Source: Verrucomicrobiota bacterium
Lineage (GTDB): Bacteria; Verrucomicrobiota; Verrucomicrobiia; Limisphaerales; SIBE01
DNA length: 34,949 nucleotides
Direction of reading: 5' to 3'
Assembly: GCA_016871535.1 (NCBI GenBank)
Contig: VHCZ01000039.1
Coordinates: forward strand, 1 to 34,949
The notes below the pieces were generated by a model. That model was not told the DNA's origin, did no database searches, and was given only the letters and a program-made list of their open reading frames with translations. The translations under genes and the position numbers were made by a program. This document shows, in pieces, positions 7,948-16,345 of this stretch. Position 1 is the first letter of the stretch. Every line of letters starts with the position of its first letter.

Positions 7948-8514
7948 TCAATAGAGGATGGCGAAACGGCCGTCTGGCTTGGCGATCGCCGCGGCGAAAC
8001 TCCAAACCGGAATCCCATCCTTCCTGGCTTGCTCCGACAGGGTTGCCCTTCCCGGTCGAAAAGTTGCCAGGCGAGCGCTCCGCCTTTTTGCCATCCGGTT
8101 CCTTCCGTCCACACCAAAAGGGTTTCTCCTTTCGCGTTGCTGACCACGACTGGATGTTTGCGCTTGCCCTTTCCCGGAGGCGCGAAGACTTGCGTAACCT
8201 GGGAACTCCCGGACGCGACGCGAGCGCAGTACACCTGGCCCTCCGTTTCCCAGGCGGCGAGGGTCGCCATGGGGCCCTCGAAGAACGAAGCGCTGCTCAT
8301 CGGGCAGGCGGGAATGATCCAGCGATGCGTGTGGGCAGTCTCGAACGATTCGCTGCGATCGTTGGAAATCAGGAGAACCTCGTCGCGATTCACTTGGCTG
8401 GATGCCGTTCTCCGGCACCCGCATCAAATCAATCGACGGTGCAGCGACGGCGGACGAGGGGATCGACAGCAGGGCCATTGCGACCAAGGGTAAGACCGAG
8501 GCGAGTGATTTCAT
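7948..8514 (-). pseudogene. Secreted sialidase/BNR-like protein, internally deleted and frameshifted
   Basis: The gene starts at 8514 with a clear signal peptide (MKSLASVLPLVAMALLSIPS) and mature start DLMRVPENGIQPS. Near 8395-8410 protein-like sequence jumps to another frame: VNRDEVLLISNDRSESFETA, IIPACPMSSASFFEGPMATL, AAWETEGQVYCARV and GETLLVWTEGTGW. At about 8040-8042 it returns to the first frame (LSEQARKDGIPVWSFAAAIA, ending KPDGRFAILY), consistent with loss of one base in a CC(N)CTG context. The middle pieces look like the last blades of BNR/sialidase-type propellers. The expected ~200-250 intervening residues are missing. Assignment to sialidase-like is tentative, but the broken state is clear. 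Confidence 0.7.
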
Positions 8515-8622
8515 TCGCGTGGCTCGACTTTAGTGACGCTTCCTTTGCCCTCAAGGTCCGCAAGATTCAGCTTGGTTATTCACGGGCAAGGTGTATGGAC
8601 CTTTCCCATCAAATCCAATCTT

Positions 8623-9618
8623 ATGAGTTTCTCCAGAATGCCCATTCTCGCACTCTGCTTTCCACTTTTCGTTGCCTGGCTTTGGGCGCAAGACGATCAA
8701 CCTCTGCCGCGTGGGGCCAAGCCCAGGAACGAGGGCGTCACCGGCGCGGGCGAGGGGCCGGCGTGGGATCGCAAAGGGAATCTTTACTTCACGGGCGGAA
8801 ATCGCATTACGCGCTTCGATTCCGCCGGTCAGACGCACACTTTTCGCAGCCCATCCGGCGGGGCGAACGGCTTGCTCTTCGATTTCCAGGGTCGATTGGT
8901 GACGTGCGAGGCGGGTAATCGCCGCGTCACGCGAACCGAAGCCGACGGAACGATCACGGTGCTTGCGGATAACGACGGCGGCAAACGGTTCAATTCGCCC
9001 AATGACCTGACCATCGACTCCAAGGGCCGCATCTATTTTACCGATCCGCGTTATGGGAAACGCGACAGCATGGAAATTCGGGACGACCAGGGGAACCTGG
9101 TCGAAGGCGTCTATCGGATCGATGCGCCTGGCAAGGTCGCGCGCATCATCACGCACGAAGTCGATCGGCCGAACGGGATTCTGGTCTCGCCCGGCGATCA
9201 ATACCTATACGTCGCGGACAATAACAACAACACGGTAGGCGGCGCACGCAAGCTCTGGCGCTTCGATCTCAAAGCCGCCGGCAGCATTGATCCGAAAAGC
9301 CGGCGGTTGATTTTCGACTGGGAAACCGGCCGCGGCCCGGACGGTCTGAAAATGGACCGGAAAGGACGTCTTTATGTGGCCGGCGGCTTGAATGTCGCGA
9401 ATCCTCCTTCCGAAACGGCGGACAAGTTCAAAGGCGGCGTCTATATCCTGTCGCCCGAAGGCAAGCTGCTGGATTTTGCGCCGATTCCAAAGGATGAGGT
9501 GACGAACTGCGCCTTCGGTGGCGGAGATCTGAAAACTCTCTACATCACGGCTGGGGGAACGCTCTGGAGCATCCCGGTGAACACCGCAGGCTGGAGTCTG
9601 TCCGGCGCTAATCAGTGA
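8623..9618 (+). CDS. Secreted SMP-30/gluconolactonase-type protein
   Basis: A 331-residue protein with a signal peptide at residues 1-22 (MPILALCFPLFVAWLWAQ), so it is periplasmic or secreted. The SMP-30 six-bladed propeller is visible: GAGEGPAWDRKGNLYFT with metal-binding Glu 44, NGLLFDFQGRLVTCEAGNRR, FNSPNDLTIDSKGRIYFTDP with the metal-binding Asn, DRPNGILVSPGDQYLYVADN with the metal-binding Asp, and GPDGLKMDRKGRLYVAGG. The family hydrolyses sugar lactones such as gluconolactone; the substrate cannot be read. I chose ATG 8623 because it begins the signal peptide; the frame from 8533 adds 30 residues antisense to the neighbouring pseudogene's start. It diverges from that pseudogene. Confidence 0.9.
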   Translation: MSFSRMPILALCFPLFVAWLWAQDDQPLPRGAKPRNEGVTGAGEGPAWDRKGNLYFTGGNRITRFDSAGQTHTFRSPSGGANGLLFDFQGRLVTCEAGNRRVTRTEADGTITVLADNDGGKRFNSPNDLTIDSKGRIYFTDPRYGKRDSMEIRDDQGNLVEGVYRIDAPGKVARIITHEVDRPNGILVSPGDQYLYVADNNNNTVGGARKLWRFDLKAAGSIDPKSRRLIFDWETGRGPDGLKMDRKGRLYVAGGLNVANPPSETADKFKGGVYILSPEGKLLDFAPIPKDEVTNCAFGGGDLKTLYITAGGTLWSIPVNTAGWSLSGANQ

Positions 9619-9687
9619 TCAGTAATCAGTGCTCAGTAAAGGGGAGGCGATGGAATTCCTCCAGGGACATTTTCTCCCGGCGGCTTT

Positions 9688-11877
9688 TCACAACGGCTCC
9701 CGCGTTTCAACGCCTCCGGTTACGGCGCTTCTCGCCGTCTGTCTCGCCGCGCGGAAGATCCGCAATTGGCCATGCGTGTACTTGCCGCCCAGGAATTCCA
9801 CCGCGCCGCTCAAATTCCCGAAGCCGAAGCGGGCGAACGCCGCTTCGATCTCGCGCCGCGCGTTTTCGTCCAGCAAGCGGTTCAGCTCAACCATCTGGCC
9901 GGCCTCGACGGCTTCACACAAGTGTCCGTAGATCGTGCTTTCCTTGAGCCCGCGCATGCGGGCGATGTCTTCGACCGAACGGCCTTGCCGGAACGACTGC
10001 AGCGTCGCGAAAACCGTCTCCGTGAGTCTCGAACGCGTCGGCGCCGGCGGTTCAGAGAAAGAATCGTCCGCGAAGATTTGTCGCGGATTCAACTGCAAGT
10101 GCGCCGTGATTTCCGCCATGAAGACCTCGCCGAATTCGCGGAGCTTCTTCTCGCCCACACCGCTGATCCGGCTGAACTCGGCCTCGGTCTGCGGATAAAA
10201 CCGCCCCATCTGGCGGAGGGCGACGTCGGAGAAAACGATGTAAGGCGGCATGCCCAGTTCATCGGCGAGCTTTTTGCGCAATTGGCGCAGGCGTTCGAAC
10301 AATGCTTCATCGCAAGTGATGTCGCCAAAGCGATGCTTCTCCGGTTCGGGCGCGGTCACGGGACGCGTGAGCGGAATCTTTTGTCGCGATTTGAGCACGG
10401 CGCGCCCGGTCTCGGTCAGTTCGACAATGTTGAACTTGTCGGCATTCTGATGGAGGTAACCGAGGCGGACGAGCTCGCGGCCAATGGCTGCCCATTCGGC
10501 ACGGTTGTGTTCCCGGCCGATGCCGTAAGTCGAAAGCGTGGTGTGACCCCACTTGCGAGTCTTTTCCGTATCCGCGCCGCTGAGCACTTCCACGATGTGC
10601 TGGATGCCGACGCCGAACCCGCTTTGTTCCCGAACGCGATAAACGCACGACAAGAATTTCTGGGCTGCCAGGGTGCCGTCCCAGGTTTCGCGCGGGGCGA
10701 GGCAGTTGTCGCAGGCACCGCAGTTGACCTGGGCAAAAACCTCACCAAAGTATCCCAGCAAAAACGCCCGGCGGCACGTGGCGCACTCGGCATAATGGAC
10801 CATCTGCTCCAATTGGGCGCGCGCAATCTCGCGTTCTTTCGGATCGGGCTTCTCATCGATGAACCGGCCATACTTGATGCGGTCGCCCGGACTGAAGAGC
10901 AGCAAGCATTCGCTGGGCAAACCGTCCCGGCCCGCGCGGCCCGTCTCCTGATAGTAGCTTTCGATGTTCTTGGGCAGGTCGTAGTGAACGACGAAGCGGA
11001 CGTTGGGCTTATTGATGCCCATCCCAAACGCAATCGTGGCGCAGACCACGCGCACTTCATCCCGAAGAAAGGCTTCCTGGTTGCGCGTGCGATCCTCCGA
11101 TTCCATGCCCGCGTGATAAGGGGCGGCGCGAATGCCGTCCGCATTGAGCTTCTCCGCCAGGCTGTCGGCGGTCTTCCGCGCCTGGCAATAAATGATGCCG
11201 CTGTCGTGCGGACGCGACCGGACGAAATCGAGCACCTGTTGATACGCGCCGGTTTTGGCGGAAACGCGGTAGGAGAGGTTCGGGCGATTGAAACTCGCGA
11301 TGTAGCACCCGGGCGAGCGAAGATGAAGCTGGACGACAATATCCCGGCGCACTCGCTCCGTCGCGGTGGCGGTCAGCGCCAGCACGGGAATCTCCGGAAA
11401 CTGGCCGCGCAACGAGGAGAGCTGACGGTATTCGGGGCGGAAGTCATGCCCCCATTCGCTGATGCAATGCGCTTCGTCGATGGCGAAAAGGCTGACGTTC
11501 CACTGTTTCAAATCCTCCAGGAATCCCGCCAGCGTCAATCGTTCCGGCGCAACGTAGAGCAGCCGGTATTCGCCGTTGTGAAGGCCGCGCAGGCGCGGTC
11601 GCGATTCACCCGCCGCGAGCGAAGAATTCAGAAAGGTCGCGGCCACTCCCGCAGCTTCGAGCGAGTCCACTTGATCTTTCATCAAAGCGATCAGCGGAGA
11701 CACCACCACCACGAGTCCGGGGCGCACCAGAGCCGGCAACTGGAAACAGAGCGATTTGCCTCCGCCCGTGGGCAGCACGGCGAACACGTCCTTGCCCGCG
11801 AGAACGTCGCGAATGATTTCTTCTTGCAGCGGGCGGAAGGAAGTGAAGCCGAAGTATTGCTTCAGCAGCGCGCGCAC
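9688..11877 (-). CDS. recQ: ATP-dependent DNA helicase RecQ
   Basis: A 729-residue protein. Motifs in order are FTSFRPLQEEIIRDVLAGKD, Walker A LPTGGGKSLCFQLPAL, VVSPLIALMKDQVD, the DEAH box FAIDEAHCISEWGHDFRPEY, LALTATAT, ATIAFGMGINKPNVRFVVHY and QETGRAGRDGLPSECLLL. The zinc-binding RQC cysteines follow in CATCRR and NCGACDNC. An HRDC-like domain (LFERLRQLRKKLADELGMPP) comes next, then a C-terminal helix-turn-helix (SVEDIARMRGLKESTIYGHL) as in longer RecQ proteins. RecQ unwinds 3'-5' in recombination repair. I prefer GTG 11877, which has AGAGGTGA upstream; GTG 11898 is possible, and the longer frame to 11988 has no homology. It is divergent from lpxC-fabZ across a repeat-rich 366-bp gap. Confidence 0.95.
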   Translation of the reverse strand: MRALLKQYFGFTSFRPLQEEIIRDVLAGKDVFAVLPTGGGKSLCFQLPALVRPGLVVVVSPLIALMKDQVDSLEAAGVAATFLNSSLAAGESRPRLRGLHNGEYRLLYVAPERLTLAGFLEDLKQWNVSLFAIDEAHCISEWGHDFRPEYRQLSSLRGQFPEIPVLALTATATERVRRDIVVQLHLRSPGCYIASFNRPNLSYRVSAKTGAYQQVLDFVRSRPHDSGIIYCQARKTADSLAEKLNADGIRAAPYHAGMESEDRTRNQEAFLRDEVRVVCATIAFGMGINKPNVRFVVHYDLPKNIESYYQETGRAGRDGLPSECLLLFSPGDRIKYGRFIDEKPDPKEREIARAQLEQMVHYAECATCRRAFLLGYFGEVFAQVNCGACDNCLAPRETWDGTLAAQKFLSCVYRVREQSGFGVGIQHIVEVLSGADTEKTRKWGHTTLSTYGIGREHNRAEWAAIGRELVRLGYLHQNADKFNIVELTETGRAVLKSRQKIPLTRPVTAPEPEKHRFGDITCDEALFERLRQLRKKLADELGMPPYIVFSDVALRQMGRFYPQTEAEFSRISGVGEKKLREFGEVFMAEITAHLQLNPRQIFADDSFSEPPAPTRSRLTETVFATLQSFRQGRSVEDIARMRGLKESTIYGHLCEAVEAGQMVELNRLLDENARREIEAAFARFGFGNLSGAVEFLGGKYTHGQLRIFRAARQTARSAVTGGVETREPL

Positions 11878-11969
11878 GTCGTTGGATTCACCTCTCACGG
11901 CCGGATTTTTAGCAAAGCCGGACCTGTTTGTGAACTGAGAATCGCATCTGTCCAGATTGCTCCGCGGAT

Positions 11970-12074
11970 GATTCAAGAATCGAGCCAAAGGAGCGCGGGC
12001 AGCCTGCCCGCGAGTTTTTCAAGAATCTCGCCATCGCATCGCCCGGGCAAGCTGCCCGCGCTCCTTCTTGAATC
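11970..12074. repeat. Palindromic repeat between recQ and lpxC-fabZ
   Basis: The left arm GATTCAAGAA (11970) plus GGAGCGCGGGCAGCCTGCCCG (11990) mirrors the right arm CGGGCAAGCTGCCCGCGCTCC and TTCTTGAATC (to 12074). The left arm has a ten-base insertion (TCGAGCCAAA). Each arm contains its own hairpin (CGGGCAGCCTGCCCG). It lies in the intergenic region of two divergent genes, where their promoters should be. Confidence 0.82.
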
Positions 12075-12102
12075 AGCCGTCCGATTTCGCTTTTCCAAGA
12101 AA

Positions 12103-12150
12103 CCCCTCTCTCCAACTCTCTCCCCACTCGTTCCTCGCAGGGAGAGAGGG
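12103..12150. repeat. Short inverted repeat CCCCTCTCTCC / GGAGAGAGGGG
   Basis: Perfect 11-base arms at 12103-12113 and 12140-12150 around a CT-rich 26-base centre. It directly follows the larger palindrome and precedes lpxC-fabZ by about 90 bases. It looks like a second dispersed repeat type placed side by side with the first. Confidence 0.7.
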
Positions 12151-12243
12151 GGGCCAATCGAATCGCGACTGACCGACACGCGTAATCGCACCTGCGCCGC
12201 GCCGCTGCTTGCCAAGCGCGCGGCCGGCCTGTTTAATGGCGCT

Positions 12244-13596
12244 GTGTCACATCAGCAGACCTTAGGCAAACCCGTCAGTTTCTCCGGCGTGGGCCTGCAT
12301 AGCGGCAACCGGGTGAGCGCGACGTTTCTGCCGGCGTCGCCCAACACGGGGATTCGTTTCCGCCGGGTTGACCTGGAAGGCAAACCAGAACTGGAAGCGC
12401 GCGTGGAGAACGTCTGCGACACGACCCGCTCCACCACGCTGGGCCGGGGCAACCTGCGCGTTCACACCGTCGAACACGTCCTGGCCACGTTCGCCGGATT
12501 CCAGATCGACAACGCCATCGTCGAACTGGATTCCAATGAACCGCCCGTCGGCGACGGCAGCGCGCAGCCGTATTGTCAAATGGTGGAGAAATCCGGGGTC
12601 GTCCCGCAGAGCGAGCCGCGCGAACCGTACCGCGTGGGCGAGCCCCTCGAAGTCCGAAACGGCGACACGACGATTTCCGTGTTTCCCGGCGACGGATTGA
12701 AGATCAGTTGCACGAGCGCGGACAAACACGGGCGTTTCACACAATTCTTTTCGGCCGAAATCTCCCCGGAAACCTGGAAGCGCGATCTGGCGCCGGCGCG
12801 CACTTTTTGTTTCTACGAGGAAATCGAGTTCTTGATCAAAAATGGGTTGATCAAAGGCGGCAGCCTGGAAAACGCGGTCGTCATTCGCGACGACGCGGTC
12901 CTCACCGCGGAGCCGTTGCGTTTTCCCGACGAATTCGTGCGCCACAAGATTCTGGATATTCTGGGCGACCTGACCCTCGTCGGGCGGCCGGTGTTGGGGC
13001 ACGTCATCGCCGTCAAACCCAGCCACACCGCGAATTGCGAATTGGCTCGCCGCATTGAGGCGCAAATGCGCAAGCCGCTCGTCAAGGCGCAGGCTTTTGT
13101 CCCGCCTCCTCTGGCCAAATCCACTCCGGCTCCGGCGTCGAATGCGGCGGCTGCAGCGCGCGAACCAGTGGCGGTGGACATCCTGGACCTGATCAAGATT
13201 CTGCCTCACCGGTATCCGTTTCTCATGGTGGATCGGGTGTTGAAAATCGAAGGGAACAAACTCACGGCCCTCAAGAACGTCACGATCAGCGAGCCTTACT
13301 TTCAGGGCCATTTCCCGAATCATCCGGTCATGCCGGGGGTGCTGCAACTGGAAGCGATCGCCCAGGCCTCCGGTATTCTGATGCTCAAACAGGCCGAGAA
13401 CTTCGGAAAGATCGCCTACTTCATGTCGGCCGAGAACGTGAAGTGGCGCAAGCCTGTCCGCCCCGGAGACCAGCTCATCATCGAAGTCGAACTCACCAAA
13501 TCGCGCGGCAAGATCGGCCGCGCCCGGGGCGCCTGCTCCGTCGAAGGCGAAGTGGTCAGCGAAGCGGAAGTCACCTTCATGCTGATGGAAAAATGA
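12244..13596 (+). CDS. lpxC-fabZ: Bifunctional LpxC deacetylase / FabZ dehydratase
   Basis: A 450-residue fusion. Residues ~5-275 are LpxC (UDP-3-O-acyl-GlcNAc deacetylase, the committed lipid A step): KPVSFSGVGLHSGNRVSATF, HTVEHVLATFAG with catalytic E77 and zinc H78, and RHKILDILGDLTLVGRP with zinc H234 and D238; H261 is in PSHTANCE. A Pro/Ala linker (~285-308) leads to FabZ, the 3-hydroxyacyl-ACP dehydratase: LPHRYPFLMVDRVLK, catalytic H356 in YFQGHFPNHPVMPGV and E370 in LQLEAIAQASG. Such fusions are known from Bacteroidetes and relatives. The start is GTG 12244, right before the LpxC homology; the same frame is open for 800 codons upstream only as antisense to recQ. The stop overlaps lpxA (ATGA). 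Confidence 0.96.
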   Translation: MSHQQTLGKPVSFSGVGLHSGNRVSATFLPASPNTGIRFRRVDLEGKPELEARVENVCDTTRSTTLGRGNLRVHTVEHVLATFAGFQIDNAIVELDSNEPPVGDGSAQPYCQMVEKSGVVPQSEPREPYRVGEPLEVRNGDTTISVFPGDGLKISCTSADKHGRFTQFFSAEISPETWKRDLAPARTFCFYEEIEFLIKNGLIKGGSLENAVVIRDDAVLTAEPLRFPDEFVRHKILDILGDLTLVGRPVLGHVIAVKPSHTANCELARRIEAQMRKPLVKAQAFVPPPLAKSTPAPASNAAAAAREPVAVDILDLIKILPHRYPFLMVDRVLKIEGNKLTALKNVTISEPYFQGHFPNHPVMPGVLQLEAIAQASGILMLKQAENFGKIAYFMSAENVKWRKPVRPGDQLIIEVELTKSRGKIGRARGACSVEGEVVSEAEVTFMLMEK

Positions 13597-14369
13597 TTCG
13601 AATGGTTCACCCCACCGCGATCATTCATCCGAAAGCTCAGCTTGCCCCGAACTGCGAAATCGGCCCCTACTGCGTCATCGGCGAGCATGTCGTGCTCGGG
13701 GAGGGTTGCCGGTTGCACTCCCACGTCGTGATCGACGGCCACACGACCCTGGGCCGCGCCAACGAGGTTTTTCCCTTTGCGAGTCTCGGCCTGCAGACGC
13801 AGGACCTCAAATGGAAAGGCGGCATTACGCGCACGCAGATTGGGGACGAAAACACGTTCCGCGAATACGTCACGATCCACAGTGCCACCGGTGACGGCGA
13901 AGTCACGGTCGTCGGTTCACACAATCACATCCTCGCTTACAGCCACATCGCTCACAATGTGATCCTGGGAAACCACATCATCATGTCCAACGTCGCCACG
14001 CTGGCCGGCCATGTGACCGTGGAAGATCACGCTGTAATCGGCGGTCTGGCCGCGGTCCACCAATTCTGCCGGATCGGAAAGATGGCGATCATCGGAGGTT
14101 GTTCCAAAGTCGTGCAGGACGTGCCGCCGTTCATGTTGGCCGATGGCAACCCGGCGGAGACGCGCACCATTAACAAGGTCGGCCTGGAGCGCAACGGGGT
14201 CTCCGACGAAGCGCAGGCGGCGTTGAAGCAGGCGTTCAAAATCCTCTTCCGCGACGGACTGACTGTGTCGAACGCCCTGGATCGGATCGAAGCGGAATTG
14301 CCGCCGCTGCCGGAGATCCTGCACCTGGTTCGTTTCGCCCGATCGAGCGAGCGCGGACTCAGCAAGTGA
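13593..14369 (+). CDS. lpxA: Acyl-ACP--UDP-N-acetylglucosamine O-acyltransferase
   Basis: A 258-residue protein of family length. It catalyses the first step of lipid A synthesis, moving a hydroxyacyl chain from ACP to UDP-GlcNAc. Residues 5-190 are left-handed beta-helix hexapeptide repeats: VHPTAIIHPKAQLAPNCEIG, then GPYCVIGEHVVLGEGC and GNHIIMSNVATLAGHVTVED. The catalytic histidine is H121 in AYSHIAHNVILG. The C-terminal helical part has KVGLERNGVSDEAQAALKQA. The start is ATG 13593, overlapping the lpxC-fabZ stop by four bases, so the order is lpxC-fabZ then lpxA in one operon. ATG 13602 is an alternative. Confidence 0.96.
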   Translation: MIRMVHPTAIIHPKAQLAPNCEIGPYCVIGEHVVLGEGCRLHSHVVIDGHTTLGRANEVFPFASLGLQTQDLKWKGGITRTQIGDENTFREYVTIHSATGDGEVTVVGSHNHILAYSHIAHNVILGNHIIMSNVATLAGHVTVEDHAVIGGLAAVHQFCRIGKMAIIGGCSKVVQDVPPFMLADGNPAETRTINKVGLERNGVSDEAQAALKQAFKILFRDGLTVSNALDRIEAELPPLPEILHLVRFARSSERGLSK

Positions 14370-14426
14370 ATTGGTTCCTCGATCCGAGCGTTGCAGCAGC
14401 ACGCGGCTCAGGTTAAGCTTTGAGCC

Positions 14427-15428
14427 ATGATTGACTTAACCGAGATTCAACCGCGCGGGGTGGATCGCTTTGAAACGCGTCGGCCGGCGCCCCCGGCGAA
14501 GCTGGATGCGCTGTCCAAGGAAATCCTCGCGCTCAAGAAAAAGCTCAACGCCGTCATTCTGGCCCACAATTATCAGGTCCCGGAGATTCAGGACGTGGCG
14601 GATTTTGTGGGCGACTCCCTCGGACTCTCCCAGCAAGCCGCCAAAACGAGCGCGGAAGTCATCGTGTTTTGCGGCGTTCACTTCATGGCCGAGACCGCCA
14701 AGATTCTCAATCCGGGCAAGGTCGTCGTGCTGCCAGACAAAGACGCCGGTTGTTCGCTCGAAGAAAGCTGTCCCGCGCCCAGACTCAAAGCGTTGCAGGA
14801 AACGAATCCGAATTTCTGGACCATCGCCTACATCAACTGCAGCGCCGAAGTCAAGGCGCTCAGCGATGTCATTTGCACGAGCGGCAACGCGGTCAAGATC
14901 GTCAACGCCGCGCCGAAGGATCGCGACCTTCTCTTCGTGCCCGACGAAAATCTCGGCGCGTGGGTGATGGAGAAGACCGGCCGTCCGATGACGCTCTGGC
15001 GCGGCAATTGTTACGTGCACGTCGAGTGGACGCACGCGAGCATCGTGCGCATTCGCGCCGAGCATCCGGGCGCGCCGCTCGTTGCGCATCCGGAATGCAC
15101 GCGCGCCGTCCGCATGCTGGCGGACGAGGTTTGTTCGACCGAGAAAATGGTGGGCTATTGCCGCCAAAGCCCGGCCAAAGCCATTATCATCGCCACCGAG
15201 GCCGGGATGCTGCATCGGCTCAAGAAAGAATGTCCGGAGAAGGAGTTCATCGCCGCGCCCACGGACAATTGCCGCTGCAACGAGTGCCGCTTCATGAAGC
15301 TGAACTCGCTGGAGAAGCTCTACGACTGCATGGCCAACCTTGAGCCACGGGTGGAATTGAGCGCGGAGACGCTCCAGCGCGCCCGCCTGCCGATCGAACG
15401 CATGTTGGAAATCTCGGCAAGGCCATAG
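14427..15428 (+). CDS. nadA: Quinolinate synthase (iron-sulfur)
   Basis: A 333-residue protein. It condenses iminoaspartate with dihydroxyacetone phosphate to quinolinate in NAD synthesis, using a 4Fe-4S cluster. Visible segments are LNAVILAHNYQVPEIQDVAD, GDSLGLSQQAAKT, FCGVHFMAETAKILNPGK, PDKDAGCSLEESCPAP (C109), WRGNCYVHVEW (C195), VAHPECTRAV, SPAKAIIIATEAGMLHRL and APTDNCRCNECRFMKLNSLE, which holds the third cluster cysteine (282-287). The start is ATG 14427, 57 bases after lpxA. nadB and nadC are not in the window. Confidence 0.97.
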   Translation: MIDLTEIQPRGVDRFETRRPAPPAKLDALSKEILALKKKLNAVILAHNYQVPEIQDVADFVGDSLGLSQQAAKTSAEVIVFCGVHFMAETAKILNPGKVVVLPDKDAGCSLEESCPAPRLKALQETNPNFWTIAYINCSAEVKALSDVICTSGNAVKIVNAAPKDRDLLFVPDENLGAWVMEKTGRPMTLWRGNCYVHVEWTHASIVRIRAEHPGAPLVAHPECTRAVRMLADEVCSTEKMVGYCRQSPAKAIIIATEAGMLHRLKKECPEKEFIAAPTDNCRCNECRFMKLNSLEKLYDCMANLEPRVELSAETLQRARLPIERMLEISARP

Positions 15429-15550
15429 GCCGCGACCTTCGCGACCGGACTCGTTACAGCGTTACAAGGTTAAATCGGAGAACTTGCGCCCGTGCAGAAA
15501 CCATGGTCGTGGATGAGGACGTGATCGAAGCATTGACATCCGATCTCTAA

Positions 15551-15823
15551 GAGCGTGTCCGAAAATTGCGCGGGGTCCTGCGGCGAGGGATTTTGGCTGT
15601 GGCCAAGGCGGCGAGGTCCGAGCATCCCCAACGCGGGCTGTAAGGACCGAGCCAACGCAGGCCACGGACAAAAGACCCGCCGCCCGGAGGGTTTTCGCGC
15701 CAAAGGCCGCCTGGCTTCGTTGCTCCTCAGTCGAAGATCCAGGGAGGATATTCTCCTTCGTCGCGCCTCGCCATCCGGCCTTTGGCGCGAAAACAGGACC
15801 CCGCGGAATTTTCGGACACGCTC
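15551..15823. mobile_element. MITE-like element with 30-bp terminal inverted repeats
   Basis: GAGCGTGTCCGAAAATTGCG at 15551 and its inverted partner ending at 15823 form 30-base terminal repeats with one mismatch. TAA flanks both ends directly (15548-15550 and 15824-15826), as a 3-bp target duplication would. The interior has no credible gene. It holds two ~100-base modules in opposite orientation. The second is bounded by a perfect 19-base inverted repeat (GTTTTCGCGCCAAAGGCCG at 15691 and its complement at 15776-15794). From memory, the ends and the TNA target recall the IS1031 group of IS5-type elements; I could not check this. The element fills most of the 452-bp gap between nadA and the GNAT gene. 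Confidence 0.82.
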
Positions 15824-15825
15824 TA

Positions 15826-15852
15826 ATCCGTGTGATCCGTGAAATCCGTGGT
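15826..15852. repeat. Three short tandem ATCCGTG-type units
   Basis: ATCCGTGTG, ATCCGTGAA and ATCCGTGGT follow each other with a 9-base period directly after the MITE-like element. This is a short simple repeat with no sign of function. Confidence 0.65.
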
Positions 15853-15880
15853 TATTGGGTTGCGGCTCGACGCGCGGTGT

Positions 15881-16345
15881 TCATTCGCGGTTGAACTCAG
15901 CGCCGCGCTTTTCGAAGGTCAAACAATGCTCTGTGAAACCGAGTTTCTGCCAGAAGGCTCTCGCGGCTTGATTGTGGTAGAGCACGTCCAACAAGACGCG
16001 GGCGTTTGGCGGGAAAACTTCCGTGAGGAGCAACCGCACCGCCTCGCGGCCAATCCCCTTCCGTCGCAGCGGCCGTTGGACAAAGAAGTGCCGCAGAAAT
16101 ATGAACCGATCCGTCGGGGAACGCTCACCGACGCAATAAAGCGCATAGGCGACGAGGTCCTGGCCCTCCTCGAAAATGACTGCGCGATGTTCACCCTGGA
16201 GCCAGGTTCGCATACGGTCCGCCAGTTGCTGCCGCGTCAGATCGTTCGGATGCCCCTCGTCCTGCATGAGCTGTTCGTTGAGGGCAGCCAGTAAATCGAG
16301 GTCCGCCAAAGTGGCCAGGCGGCAGGTCATTCGCTTGGTGTTCAT
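15881..16345 (-). CDS. GNAT family N-acetyltransferase
   Basis: A 154-residue protein with a single GNAT domain. MTCRLATLADLDLLAALNEQ is the N-terminal strand-helix, then DLVAYALYC, FIFLRHFFVQRPLRRKGIGR (acetyl-CoA pyrophosphate loop R-R-K-G-I-G) and VLLDVLYHNQAARAFWQKLG followed by F, the typical last helix (N..A..FW.KLGF). It transfers an acetyl group from acetyl-CoA to an amine; the substrate is unknown. The ATG at 16345 overlaps the stop of the PIG-L gene by four bases, so both are translated from one message. Confidence 0.9.
   Translation of the reverse strand: MNTKRMTCRLATLADLDLLAALNEQLMQDEGHPNDLTRQQLADRMRTWLQGEHRAVIFEEGQDLVAYALYCVGERSPTDRFIFLRHFFVQRPLRRKGIGREAVRLLLTEVFPPNARVLLDVLYHNQAARAFWQKLGFTEHCLTFEKRGAEFNRE

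Noticed and set aside
9766-12243. Very long plus-strand open frame (1276 codons in total) in front of LpxC
   Set aside because: It is antisense to recQ, whose helicase motifs are complete. The frame stays open because of GC-rich codon bias, and LpxC homology only begins at 12244.
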